DNA from: Rhynchopus euleeides
Taxonomy: Eukaryota; Euglenozoa; Diplonemea; Diplonemida; Diplonemidae
DNA length: 64,000 nt
NCBI GenBank assembly: GCA_963210315.1
Contig: OY723245.1
Span: 1,687,910 to 1,751,909 of the forward strand
Reading direction: 5' to 3'
Below, in pieces: positions 29,001 to 37,981 of the stretch. Both the position numbers and the translations under genes were made by a program. Position 1 is the first letter of the stretch, and each line of letters starts with the position of its first letter. The notes beneath the pieces are model-generated. The model worked only from the letters and a program-made list of their open reading frames with translations, had not been told where the DNA came from and searched no databases.

Positions 29001-31550
29001 GAGGTCTTCCAGCTGTACGAGGGGGGTGACAAGATGGAAAACACCTTCGTGTGGATGCAGCACAGGGTCGCAGCACAGGGGAAGGGCGGCAAAAAAGGTG
29101 GTAAGAAGGGCGGAGGCAAGCAGAGTAAGGGCGCGCCGGAGGCAGTTGAGAACGAACTACTGCAGGACAGAGTGAGCATCGACTTGGGGCGCTTCAAAAA
29201 GGACATTTTGCGGGTGAAGGGCCGCACACATCCGAAAGTCACGAAGACACCGGTGTGCTCGCTGGAGATCTTCGTCCAGGACAGAGACGTTACGCGTGGC
29301 TGCTACGGCATTTTCGAGGCAAACACCGACATGTGGGTGGTCAATGAGAACGTCGAGGACGACTACGACGACACGGTGCCACCCTGCGAGGACTGGCGTC
29401 CACATCTCGAAGAGGTCACGCAGGCTGCGCTGAGCGGGGAGACGTGTGTCGATGTTCAGTCGTCTGCGTTGTGTCTTGACAAACTGTTCCAGAAGTTCGG
29501 GCACGCTGACTCTGCAGTCAGCACGATGCGTGACGCCCTCTCGGTGCTGGTGGAGGTCATGTGCAGCCGGGTCGGAGACGCAGCTCTGGCTGACTACCTT
29601 CGCCTGCTTGCAGCGTTGAGTGCATTGCGCTACGACAACCTGGACACTGTGCTGGCGATGGTGAAGGACAGAGTGGCAGGGGTATCGATCGATCACCTGG
29701 TGGATGTGGCCATGGCGTGGCCGCATTTGGTGCACCTTAGCGAGCGCACAGCGTTTGAGCTGATTTCGGTGTTGTGCGAAAAGTGCGAGAAGGAAGACCT
29801 GGGTGGGGTTCCCGGTTACTTGAAGCGCAAGCTGCTCGCGCAGATGCTGACGCTTACCCTCGAGATGAATGTGAACGCCGCGCAGGCGGTGTCGGACACG
29901 CCTAATGTTGCCGTGTGCAAGCTCGTGTCACGTGACGAGGGGGTACTGATATTCCGGCTTCTGAGACAGAGCGCGTCGCACCTCAACATGCGACCCTTCC
30001 AACCGGGCACAGCACTTTGCATCGGGAAAGCGGATGCGGAGTGTGCGTTGTGCACCGGGCGCATCGACGCCGTGGATCCGCAAGCACTGCAAATTATCGT
30101 GCGTGCGAATGGGACGGACCAGGCCCTGCTCTCGCAGCAGGGGTGGGACAGGCGCCGCTGGGCTCTGCGTGTGGCAGCCAACATCACTGACCACGAACGC
30201 ATTGTTGAGCCGCTCCGGACCTGCGAGCTGTCATCATCTGTCGCCCAGTATCTCTGCCATGCCATCCCTGGCACACACAGCGACGCGACAATTGCCGAGC
30301 TGCACCCATCTGTGTCTCTGAATGATGCACAGCGTGCGGCAGTTTCCGCCGCAGTCTCCAACAGCGTGACGCTCATCCAAGGCCCACCAGGGACAGGCAA
30401 GACACAGGTCCTGAGCGAAATTGTGAAGCACCTGGTCAAGTCGACATCTCCGGCCGAGGGCAAGGTGCTTGTGATTGCGCAGACCAACATCGCGGTTGAC
30501 AACGCAGTGCGAAGGCTCAAAGACATGGTCTCTGTCGTGCGTGTCGGTCTCGACGGGGTTGCGACTGACTTGCTCCCACTGTCCACAGGCATCCTGCAGT
30601 TGACCGACACACGGAGGGGGTCCGACGGGAAGCAGTATGCCGACCCGAAGATGGTCAAGCGTGTCCTCCGAAACGCGTCCGCCGTGTGCGCTACCGTCTC
30701 GGGTGCCGGGTCCAACATGCTCTCGAAGCTGCGCTTCCACGCCGTTGTTGTGGACGAGGCCACACAGTGCTTGGAGGCATCCCTTCTCCCCGGCTTGGTG
30801 CGTGGCTGCAACAAGCTCGTCCTCATCGGCGACACGCAGCAGCTCCCCCCGATGAACCCCCTGCGGGAGAGGAGTGTCGACGACTTCACGGTGGGGCTCC
30901 GCGACCTGGCAGGGGAAGTGCCTGTGTCGCTGTTCCACAGGCTCACCACCGAGGGCGTTGCGCCTCAGTTCCTGAACATACAGCACCGGATGCACCCACG
31001 GCTGGCGTCGTTCGTCTCGCGCGAGTTCTACGACGGGGCGCTGCAGGACGGCGTGTCTGAGGCGGATCGGGCACCATCGAATTACTTCAGCGACCCGTCC
31101 TGCCCTGTGTGCTACTACGACGTGCAAGGCAGTCGCGAGGAGCACTGCCACCCCGGCACCTCGTACCAGAACAGGGGGGAAGCGGTTCAGGTGGCGAAGG
31201 TTGTGGAGCGACTCCTCAGCGACCCCGGTGTGTCGATTACGGACATCTGCGTGCTCACACCGTACGCTGGGCAGGTGAAGTGTGTGCAGGAGGAGCTGCG
31301 CCGCCATGCGTTGGGGTCCTGCGAGGTGTCGACGATCGACGCCTTCCAAGGGAAGGAGCAGGAGTACATCGTCTTTACGACGGTGCGTGCGAACCCACGT
31401 GGGAACCTCGGCTTCACAGGCGACCCGAAGCGCATCAACGTGTTGCTGACGCGGTGCAGGCGAGGCATCATCGGGGTGTGTGACGCTGGCACACTCCAGA
31501 GAGGGTCCGACATCTGGAGCCGCTGGCTGAAACAGGCTGCAGGTGTATGA
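26091..31550 (+). CDS. P-loop NTPase / RNA-dependent RNA polymerase / SF1 (UPF1-type) helicase fusion
   Basis: 1,819 residues in one exon. (1) Residues 1-200: a kinase-like P-loop domain of AAA_28/NadR type, Walker A GLHGTGKTT (9-17) and a DRGVDS motif. (2) About 210-900: eukaryotic (QDE-1/RDR-type) RNA-dependent RNA polymerase with LLSTLGVPDQVF, PGDVRVLEAV and the catalytic loop GSDLDGDEYFVCWD, aspartates 637, 639 and 641 as in the D-x-D-G-D motif. (3) A Gly/Lys-rich linker near 995-1015. (4) About 1330-1819: SF1 helicase, Walker A GPPGTGKT (1431-1438), DEATQ (Asp1555), GDTQQLPP (from 1580), DAFQGKEQEYIVF (about 1750) and NVLLTRCR (about 1783), the UPF1/Hrr1 class. Such polymerases make dsRNA for RNA silencing. 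All catalytic motifs look intact. ATG 26091 starts just before the P-loop; an upstream exon ending at a CAG (26042) is possible. The gene tail is duplicated downstream. Confidence 0.93.
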   Translation: MVALIVLAGLHGTGKTTLAGNVRERLAREGCRVAVVSEVARGIIKSNRYAEDCVRSWAASRDQTQFMRFQKEVLVKQDAEEQAALAQDIDVVILDRGVDSIAYAYQHGGEDPANALKQSPEAQRCLERYQKGLVVFLQPVGPPEDDGVRLLSHKNEDTFIDFYKSMLSEHHVPHATLCESDREGRAAAVRTFLDGEFLISDNVCVSTLKLRKRSLQVTLPYFEMLPDGTSWCPTVRLKVRRCDAPAGEASEAAQNRFMGKFRDARRRMCVFSFHPKVPAKMVRNLLDQEVYIDGKAFWFLGCTSSGMKQRRCYLYQGTVREIEGLLAQCGNFAQIPTMSKRLARIGLLFSTCKPAEVDIPEASIKDIHDIENDKGQNFTDGCGLVGKALAKRIMKAVGVETQPPPSVIQIRFQGYKGVVSVEAQVPKDEIHLRGSMKKFQTSAFPVLCVCNYSQPYSIGSLNLQFVRLLSTLGVPDQVFFDRLESHYTTLMNAQTDITDAIVVLSWKGKFEAALSPNLTDAFREARNIRLKEVGAKKQQLRILLRDSRQLFGIADHKGLLQCGQVHVRVTIDGHPQTIRGKVVVSKCPAYLPGDVRVLEAVSPKDSRDLDALEELVDCIVFPSQGGTPHPHEIAGSDLDGDEYFVCWDSGLIPPCTEPPYPYPEGKRRQIGESNTHTERVAYFSKQGGGDVGKIDTLFGKWADARGAGCEECRILGKLFSQAIDAAKNGNSVSIPQQLTQPPEVNAESPFVWTAMLGIAAENRAMLQEEEAGPTRETASLEDIPQSFVEDLLESTNTNVTEYQKFRFAHRWCEVHDANMERDLDAYNLVDFGQFTADQLEEAIEAGVPRDVAKNAINKSELLTAPLKARFSLGTAYAPWRLWLRESIEDLDMRNLFLALTKYSKVMIVLDAGSGIIVGLQFSKKCDMGNTKFRNGQLSAYMHSKSFGDEYVFGTPLHASQQKPYQLNLTGEVFQLYEGGDKMENTFVWMQHRVAAQGKGGKKGGKKGGGKQSKGAPEAVENELLQDRVSIDLGRFKKDILRVKGRTHPKVTKTPVCSLEIFVQDRDVTRGCYGIFEANTDMWVVNENVEDDYDDTVPPCEDWRPHLEEVTQAALSGETCVDVQSSALCLDKLFQKFGHADSAVSTMRDALSVLVEVMCSRVGDAALADYLRLLAALSALRYDNLDTVLAMVKDRVAGVSIDHLVDVAMAWPHLVHLSERTAFELISVLCEKCEKEDLGGVPGYLKRKLLAQMLTLTLEMNVNAAQAVSDTPNVAVCKLVSRDEGVLIFRLLRQSASHLNMRPFQPGTALCIGKADAECALCTGRIDAVDPQALQIIVRANGTDQALLSQQGWDRRRWALRVAANITDHERIVEPLRTCELSSSVAQYLCHAIPGTHSDATIAELHPSVSLNDAQRAAVSAAVSNSVTLIQGPPGTGKTQVLSEIVKHLVKSTSPAEGKVLVIAQTNIAVDNAVRRLKDMVSVVRVGLDGVATDLLPLSTGILQLTDTRRGSDGKQYADPKMVKRVLRNASAVCATVSGAGSNMLSKLRFHAVVVDEATQCLEASLLPGLVRGCNKLVLIGDTQQLPPMNPLRERSVDDFTVGLRDLAGEVPVSLFHRLTTEGVAPQFLNIQHRMHPRLASFVSREFYDGALQDGVSEADRAPSNYFSDPSCPVCYYDVQGSREEHCHPGTSYQNRGEAVQVAKVVERLLSDPGVSITDICVLTPYAGQVKCVQEELRRHALGSCEVSTIDAFQGKEQEYIVFTTVRANPRGNLGFTGDPKRINVLLTRCRRGIIGVCDAGTLQRGSDIWSRWLKQAAGV

Positions 31551-32634
31551 ATACAGAACTAGGCGAGTGCGATATCGTCAGTGTTGGCGCTCCCACGGCA
31601 TTTCCGTGGAACTGCCAGCACACGGGGCTTGTTGTCTCTTTTTTGACGCAGCCCTTTCTCAGGCTTCCGGGCCACGTGGTGAGATACGCAAGTATCAGTG
31701 CTCTGCACGCATGCAGGGGACGACAGAACACCACCTGAAGCAGGGTGCAGTGGGGGTGGGGCGTGGGGGTCTGTGGCGTTGGTTTTTACTAGTTACGAGC
31801 GACGAAGCGTAGCGAAGTCGCGAAGTAACGAAGGAAATCGTACGACTGAAGCTTTGGATTAGCACCTCATGCCACTTCACAGGGCCTCAACACAGCCTTG
31901 AGACAGCAAGTGTGCGCTCAACAAAAAGTAGTCCGGAACTGTTCTCCCACAGTTGCTGGACAGGGTGTCTATAATAAAGCGAAAGGAGTACGATTTCCAA
32001 AGCAAAATACGAGGCGAAGGTGTTTTGAGCCGCCCGAAATTCCCTGATTTACTTCCCTCTCCGAGCCACGTGAAAATATCATCATTTGTTTGACTTGTTA
32101 TTGAACCAGACCTGCGTGTTGTGTGCACAGTGCTAGTTGTGTCTGCCTGGGAACTGATCCCCGGGTTCTGACGACCGGACATCTGGAGCCGCTGGCTGAA
32201 GCAGGCACGCACAGTGGTGAAGAAACAGAACTAGGCGAGTGCGATATCGTCAGTGTTGGCGCTCCCACGGCATTTCCGTGGAACTACCAGCACACGGGGC
32301 TCGTTGTCTCTTTTTTGACACAGCCCTTTCTCAGGCTTCCGGGCCATACGGTGAGATACGCAAGTATCGGTGATCTGCACGCATGCAGGGGACGACAGAA
32401 CACCACCTGAAGCAGGGTGCAGTGGGGGTGGGGCGTGGGGGTCTGGCGTTGGTTTCCAAAGCAAAATACGAGGCGAACGCGTTCTGAGCCGCCCGAAATT
32501 CCCTGATTTACTTCCCTCTCCGACCCACGTGAAAATATCATCATTGTTTGATTTGTTATTGAACCAGACCTGCGTGTTGTGTGCACAGTGTAAGTTGTGT
32601 CTGCCTGGGAACTGATCCCCGGGTTCCGACGACC
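31508..32634. repeat. Tandem duplication including the 3' end of the RdRP gene
   Basis: Unit 1 (about 31508-32177) and unit 2 (about 32178-32634) align closely. Both begin with CATCTGGAGCCGCTGGCTGA, the codons for the last residues of the helicase (IWSRWLKQA), and run through the same 3' flank to GATCCCCGGGTT. Unit 1 is longer only because it carries a dispersed repeat insertion (31786-31993). Unit 2 shows the uninterrupted site at about 32448-32455. Confidence 0.9.
31786..31993 (+). repeat. ~210-bp dispersed repeat, copy B (insertion with known empty site)
   Basis: Comparison of the two tandem units gives exact limits. Unit 2 reads GGCGTTGGTTTCCAAAGC; unit 1 reads the same with 208 bp plus a second TTT inserted. 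The insert begins TTACTAGTTACGAGCGACG, ends GGAGTACGA and is flanked by TTT on both sides. There are no terminal inverted repeats, but AAATCGTAC near 31836 and GTACGATTT at the right end are inverse. Confidence 0.88.
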
Positions 32635-33507
32635 CTCGCCCGAACCTGACAGTAGGCGATAGGAGGACACAGCTGGTATTGCAAACACGTGACGAAAAGG
32701 CAATATCCATCGTGCGTCGCAGGAAAGGCAAAGGTTTCCCTCTCACCCCCTGTGTTTATTCGACCGCAACAGGACTCCTTTCAGCTGTCATGTAGCGGGC
32801 AGCGCTATGGGCAACAAAGGCAACCTCCGCAGCAGGCGGCGGGAGGTGTTTCTATTGCCCGGCTTTGGCGCGAGAAACAACAGCCCCAATCCCCTGTTTT
32901 TTTGACATTGTGGACCATCTACCGTGTTCTATTTTCTGCTGCCACCTCAGAGCACTGAAGGAGGAAATGGAACGCAAAGGAGCAGCACCCTGCAGGGTGG
33001 TGTCATCCTGCTGTGCCTACTGCAAGAAGAGCCACGTCTCACTTCCACGGAAGTCGAGATGTGTGCATGTCTCCACAACCTCTCCAAAATATAACGTCCA
33101 GACGGGCTGTGCTGACTTGGTTGATTCCCCCGCACGCAGGCCCGCCTCGGCTGCCGAAGCATATTTCAACCTGATTCTCCGTTTTAGTGAGGGGCGGGCT
33201 TCCGTGCGAGGGGATGCGGAAACCATCGGGCAACACCGGGGGTCTATCCTGTGCCCCAGCTATCGGGTCAGTCGAATTCGACGACTGGTGGGTGCATCAA
33301 ATCTGTTTGCAGCCAAGCCAGCTGCCCATCCAACTGTCATGGTGTGCCAACAGAGATGGAGGAAGACGACAACCAAACCCCCTGCCCCAGCCCATAACCC
33401 TTGCTGTTCTGACTGTTGTTCCCAACAGAAGAGGCCCTGTGGCAGATAATGGGTCTCGAAACTGTGCCACACATTCCCCAACCACAGAATACCGACACAG
33501 ATTGACA
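32635..33507. other. Intergenic
   Basis: No supported gene. Frames overlapping the start of the hydrolase gene extend upstream but lack protein-like composition. Confidence 0.45.
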
Positions 33508-34326
33508 ATGTGCTGCCCTGCTGGAGCTGTTGGCTACCTTGCATCCGACCACAAGGATGCAGGAAGGAAGGTGAATGTCGGTGGGGTCGATGTCTACGAA
33601 TCCGGCACGCAGGGTGAGTCTGTGGTGCTCGTCCTCCCTGACGTGTGGGGGTGGAACAGCGGGCGCCTGCGCGCCATCACCGACACGCTGAGCAAGGAGC
33701 ACGGCTTCTTCTTCGCCATCCCCAAGGTGCTCACCCCCTTCGAGGGTGGCACCAACGGTGACGGGCTGCCCCCCGTCTTCGACATGGCAACCCGCAGTTC
33801 CGACGCCTTCAAGTGCGTCAGCACCGAGTGGAACCCTGCCAAGGTGATGCCGCTGCTGGAGGCTGTGCTGAAGGCCTACGCAGAGAAGGGCGTGAAGAAG
33901 GCTGTTGTGTACGGCTTCTGCCTCGGCGGCTGGCTGGGGTTCCACCTGTCCTCCCGCGTCACAGCGGTGCCGATTGTGGCCGGTGCCAGTGCACACCCGT
34001 CCCTCGTGGCAGAGGGCATCATTGGCGGGGACCCCGTGTCCCTGGGAGACACGACGAAATGCCCGTGGCTCCTCCACCCTGCAGGGAAGGCTGACGAGGG
34101 TGGCGACCCGGAGTACTACGACAAGGATGGCGATGTCGTCAAGAAGCTGGAGGAGAGGTTCGCAGGCCAGAACGAGACGTTGCGCTTTGAGGATCAGGCG
34201 CATGGGTTTGTCACCCGTGGGTCCATCACGAATGGGACAGCGTGTGGTTCGGGTGAGGCCACAGATGCTGCCATCAAGAAGTCGCTCGACCTGACTGTGG
34301 CGTTCTTTAAGAAGCACGGCCTGTGA
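33508..34326 (+). CDS. Dienelactone hydrolase family protein
   Basis: An alpha/beta hydrolase with a cysteine nucleophile that opens lactone or ester rings; 272 residues, close to the family's usual 230-270. The nucleophile elbow is YGFCLGGW (Cys138), the acid is in AGKADEGG (Asp196), and the base is in DQAHGFV (His232), the complete triad in the usual order. The N-terminal VVLVLPDVWGWNSGRLR matches the family's oxyanion and early-strand region. No signal peptide, so probably cytosolic. The ATG at 33508 was chosen because it starts directly before family homology; the in-frame stretch upstream (from 33187) is non-conserved. Substrate unknown. Confidence 0.88.
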   Translation: MCCPAGAVGYLASDHKDAGRKVNVGGVDVYESGTQGESVVLVLPDVWGWNSGRLRAITDTLSKEHGFFFAIPKVLTPFEGGTNGDGLPPVFDMATRSSDAFKCVSTEWNPAKVMPLLEAVLKAYAEKGVKKAVVYGFCLGGWLGFHLSSRVTAVPIVAGASAHPSLVAEGIIGGDPVSLGDTTKCPWLLHPAGKADEGGDPEYYDKDGDVVKKLEERFAGQNETLRFEDQAHGFVTRGSITNGTACGSGEATDAAIKKSLDLTVAFFKKHGL

Positions 34327-34377
34327 TACCGTGTGCCACCACACCTCCACCACCACCACGCATCACTGCCAGTTGGC
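34327..34377. other. 3' flank of hydrolase gene
   Basis: Short CCA-rich spacer. Nothing seen. Confidence 0.3.
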
Positions 34378-35055
34378 TATCTCTTCTGCTGGGTGTTCCT
34401 GCAACTCGCCCCCCTTTCTCCGCATCCTATCCGCCCTGCATCGAGGAGGTTCTCCCTCTTCAGTGCCTGGGGTTCTTGTTGCTTTATCTTCCTGTCTTTC
34501 CTTTGCCTGAGTCCTGCTGCGGGCACCTCTCACACAAGGTCCCCGCAGAGCAGAGATTATTCCCGAACAACCTGCCCTCATTGGGGGCACCAGACAACCT
34601 GTGCGTGTATGGCAGCGTGGCCTCATGTTGGTGATGTGGTGAACAAGCCTCTATTGTTGCGAGTGACCTTTTGGAGAAGCAGAAGGCGAGCTGGTGGTCG
34701 TGCCCGCCTATCCCTTCTGCTGGATGTTCACACAACTCGCCCCTCTTTCTCCGCATCCTATTCCCTGTCCTACATTGCCTCCCTCTGTCAGGTCTGGGTT
34801 TCTTGTTTGGTGTTGTCGAAAACGCTTCGCACAGAACAGAATACGCATGAACTACGCAATTTGGACTTTCGACAGCACCGTTGTTGTTTTGTCTTCTTGT
34901 TTCCTCAGTCTTGCTGCGGGCACCAGCCCGAAGATGGGACAAGGCACCTCTCACACAAGGTCCCCACAGAGCAGAGATTTCCGTGCAATCCTGCCCTCAT
35001 TGGGGACACCAGATATTGTTTACGTGCATGGACAGTGTGGCCTGTTATTTTGATG
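34378..35055. repeat. Imperfect direct duplication of ~300 bp
   Basis: The segments about 34378-34640 and 34705-35055 share blocks in the same order: CTTCTGCTGG-TGTTC, AACTCGCCCC-TTTCTCCGC, CACCTCTCACACAAGGTCCC, then AGCAGAGATT, CTGCCCTCATTGGGG and TTG(GT)GATGTGGT. The second copy has extra sequence in its middle. No coding capacity is supported in either. Confidence 0.75.
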
Positions 35056-35292
35056 TGGTTTGAACGCAAGTTTGGACGCCTCCATGGTTTCGACCGACGG
35101 TTTGGAAAAATCAGACGGAGAGCAGTGGCTGTTCCCCCACCCCCAGGCCTGGACGTCCAACGTGCCAGTGTCTGCTGTCTCCTCGTGCAGGAATCATGTC
35201 GCCAATTGTGTTCATCGAGCTGGACCGTCCCCGAGGCCTCGGTCCCATCCCTTCCCTCCCGATGCCTTTCCCACCAGGTTCGTATCTAGACG

Positions 35293-36078
35293 ATGGCGAA
35301 GGATGTGAAGGTGTGTGTTGTACTCGGGCAGTCGCTCGACAAGGGGCAAATGTCAGATATTCTGATGCAGCGTTGCGTGTCTGCTGCGGCTTTCTACCAC
35401 CGAGTGGTCCATGATGGGGACCAGTGCTGTGTGATGGTGTCCGGTGGCGACCCTGCGAAGGCTGGGATCACGGAAGCCAAGGCGATGCACCAAGCATTGA
35501 CTGGGATGGGCGTCGCGTCCAGAGATGTGATCCTCGAAGATCAGGCGACGACGACACTCGAGAACGCCTTCTACCTGCTCCCGCACATTGCTAGCCTGCA
35601 GGAGCGGATGAAGGTCAACGACATCACCCTCATCACGTCCGGGTTCCACATGCCGCGTGCGCTGTATATGTTTGAAGCGGTCTTCGCCGACAGAACCCTC
35701 CCAAACGCAATGGCAAAACCTCCTGCGTGCCACGCCCTGCCGTCGCCCTCTGCCTGCAGGATCTCACCCGATGCTGCTCTGGGGGTCACAGGGATGACCT
35801 TGATCCAGCTCCTCGAAAAGGAACGTGCCTGCATCCGCAACAGGCTAGTCCAGCACCAGCTCGCAAACCACATTAAGTTCTACGGGCGAGGAAAGACCCC
35901 TGTGGCGCCGCTCTGTCCGGAGCGTTTCCAGCACGCGATACGACAGGTAGAGGCTATGGGAACTGCGGTGCAGCGGGGTGGTGATTGGCAGGAGCTGCCC
36001 GCGTTCTACCAGGTCTGCACAGGGAGCGACACGCCGACACCAGAGAAGAAACACAAGGAGAAGCGCAGAGTCCAGTAA
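35293..36078 (+). CDS. DUF218 (YdcF/SanA-like) protein
   Basis: 261 residues. The N-terminal half carries the DUF218 pattern: KVCVVLGQSLDKG (beta strand then G-x), ILMQRC, VSGGDPAKAGITEAKAM (the S-G-G...E-A motif), LEDQATTTLENAF (E-x-x-x-x-T-x-E-N) and LITSGFHMPRALYMF (the T-x-x-x-H-x-x-R-A motif). The family is a Rossmann-like fold found in bacteria and many protists; its biochemical role is poorly defined, with SanA/YdcF linked to envelope or nucleotide-ligand binding. Here there is no membrane segment. The C-terminus is Lys-rich (KKHKEKRRVQ). An AG acceptor-like site lies 14 bases upstream of the ATG. Confidence 0.85.
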   Translation: MAKDVKVCVVLGQSLDKGQMSDILMQRCVSAAAFYHRVVHDGDQCCVMVSGGDPAKAGITEAKAMHQALTGMGVASRDVILEDQATTTLENAFYLLPHIASLQERMKVNDITLITSGFHMPRALYMFEAVFADRTLPNAMAKPPACHALPSPSACRISPDAALGVTGMTLIQLLEKERACIRNRLVQHQLANHIKFYGRGKTPVAPLCPERFQHAIRQVEAMGTAVQRGGDWQELPAFYQVCTGSDTPTPEKKHKEKRRVQ

Positions 36079-37027
36079 CAGACTGTCATTGAAGTTTCAC
36101 TTATCCTTCAGCCAGAACACAACATCGAAATCAATCGTGTGCCCAACCGCACAAGCGCGCGCGCCTGTAGCGAAGGAGGGCATCACGGGAATCATGTTTT
36201 GAACAGCACACCGCCACGTTTTCTCTGCTCCCGACTCAATCGTCATTTTCTTTCCGTGATGATGAGGGAGGAACAACGAGTCTCACTGTCGAAATGGGTT
36301 CGCTGCTTTGTAGACCTTCTGGCGGCGTTGTTCTTGGGCAGACAAGCAACGTTGAGATTGCGGGTTGTTTTGCGGTCGCAAAACACTTGCCTAAGTGCCA
36401 GGCGTTGCTAAGTGTAGCGCACGTGCGATGGATCCGAACCCCTCCACAGGATGGTCACTACAAACCAACACCGTTCACTACACCCTTTCACTTCACTTAT
36501 TCGACCAACGCCCCTCTGTCCCTAGCCCAACGAGGAGTGGCATCACCACGCGTCCTCCATTGCATCGAGAAGAACGCACCTGAGTCCTGCCCCCCTTCCA
36601 CCTTTTGCCCACAGGCACCCGTGAATCTTGATTGAAATGGAGTCCACCACACCTAGCGCGCCTGCTCCTGATACGATCCACTGCCGACACACACCACCCG
36701 CCAGGTGCACCGACTGCCAGCGCCAGTTCTGGCGACATCACACACCCTCGCCAGCCCCAGCAGCCCACTCCCAGGGTTTCAAGCGCAAGCGCACCGCCCC
36801 ACCCCACCCAGCCCCCATCCGCTGTGCTCATTCAAGCGGCTTCACTCTGCCACACTGCACGGCACTACTCTACTCTCCCTGGCCCGGTGGGGAGGGGGCG
36901 GGGGGTGGCGCTAGTTACTACTTTGCCACCAGGAGGTGCTTGCTGTGCCCGTCACCCCCATACTCTCCAGCTGCGCCTCTCTCTCTCTCTCTCTCTCTCT
37001 CTTTTCCAAGCCATCCCCATGAAGTAA
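36079..37027. other. Intergenic
   Basis: No supported gene. (CT)n microsatellite at 36979-37002 just upstream of the next start codon. Confidence 0.45.
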
Positions 37028-37455
37028 ATGGGAAATGGATGCGCCGTCCCTGAAGTCGCGTGCTGTCAGGACAGCGAAGAGGTAGCTGGCGGGTTCTCCG
37101 TGCTGAAATGCTCCAAATGCGGGAAGAAGGTATGCCGGTTTTTATTACAAAAAAAACCCATGCTGCATTGTCGTCGCACTTGGTTGAATTCCACTCTGAA
37201 ACACAACGCCCAGCATTTCAGAAATCTGGTTGGCTGGCGATGAAACCACACAGGAAATACGGCCCATGTTGTTGTTCGTACTACGGTCACGATCCACCGC
37301 GTTGCCAAGAAGTGAAGACAAATTAAGCCCCACACACCCCAAGAGGCTCTCTCTGCTGCGATTCCCACTGGCATACATCATGTTCCCCACAGGTCAATGA
37401 AGCAGAGTGTGTGTTCAACGGGTCTCGGGCATATCACAAGTCGTGTTATGTCAAG
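37028..37455 (+). CDS. LIM-domain protein, first two exons only
   Basis: Exons 37028-37129 (34 codons) and 37393-37455 (21 codons), with a phase-0 intron starting GTATGC and ending CACAG. The encoded protein has CSKCGKK across the junction to VNEAECVFNGSRAYHKSC, fitting the first LIM zinc site exactly: C-x2-C-x17-H-x2-C. It begins MGNGC, a plausible N-myristoylation plus palmitoylation signal, so membrane tethering is possible. Another GTATGC donor follows at 37456, so the gene continues, but I could not find the exon with the second zinc finger; the next 3.8 kb is full of inserted elements. The gene may be real with long introns or broken. Confidence 0.6.
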
Positions 37456-37603
37456 GTATGCCCCTGCTGTGTGTCTGCCAGCCTACTATACCTACCACTG
37501 GTGTCACCTCACCCCTGGAAGGCCCAACAACAAGGCAAGCAAACAAGGCAAATCTATCACGAACAAAATCAGAACGGTCAGCACAGGCCGTGATGTAAAA
37601 TTT

Positions 37604-37817
37604 TTACTAGTTACGAGCGACGAAGCGTAGCGAAGTCGCGAGCGTAACGAAGGAAATCGTACGACTGAAGCTTTATAAGGATCACCTTCATGCCACTTCA
37701 CAGGGGCTTACACAGCCTTTGACACAGGAGTGTGCGCTCAACAAAAAGTAGCCCGGATCTGCCTTTTTGCAGTTGCTGGGCAGGGTGCTTCTCTTTATTA
37801 TAGCGAAATGAGTACGA
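37604..37817 (+). repeat. ~210-bp dispersed repeat, copy C
   Basis: It starts TTACTAGTTACGAGCGACG and ends TGAGTACGA, with TTT on both sides as in copies A and B. It has several base changes and short indels. It lies in the presumed intron of the LIM gene. Confidence 0.8.
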
Positions 37818-37881
37818 TTTCCACCACCAACACACCACCGGCACGCAGAGGAATAACGATGCGTTCTTCTAAATAGAAAGA

Positions 37882-37981
37882 TGGGGGGCCCTCGCTACCA
37901 GGTGACTGAGTGAGAAACAGTGAGTCACGGCCCACTTCCCCTCTCTGACTGACGAGCTGTGACTGGTAGCGAGGGCCCCCA
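37882..37981 (-). repeat. 100-bp hairpin repeat (GGGCCCTCGCTACCAG family), copy 2
   Basis: The left arm TGGGGGGCCCTCGCTACCAG and right arm CTGGTAGCGAGGGCCCCCA are near-perfect inverses, with GAGTGAGAAACAGTGAGTCAC and TCTGACTGACGAGC between. Internal bases match copy 1 (1219-1318) in reverse orientation. Confidence 0.8.

Noticed and set aside
29816-31349. Two long minus-strand frames opposite the helicase domain
   Set aside because: The plus strand encodes complete helicase motifs; the minus frames show no domain.
36628-37053. 141-codon Pro/Ser-rich frame before the LIM gene
   Set aside because: Runs through a (CT)n microsatellite and low-complexity DNA; no domain.
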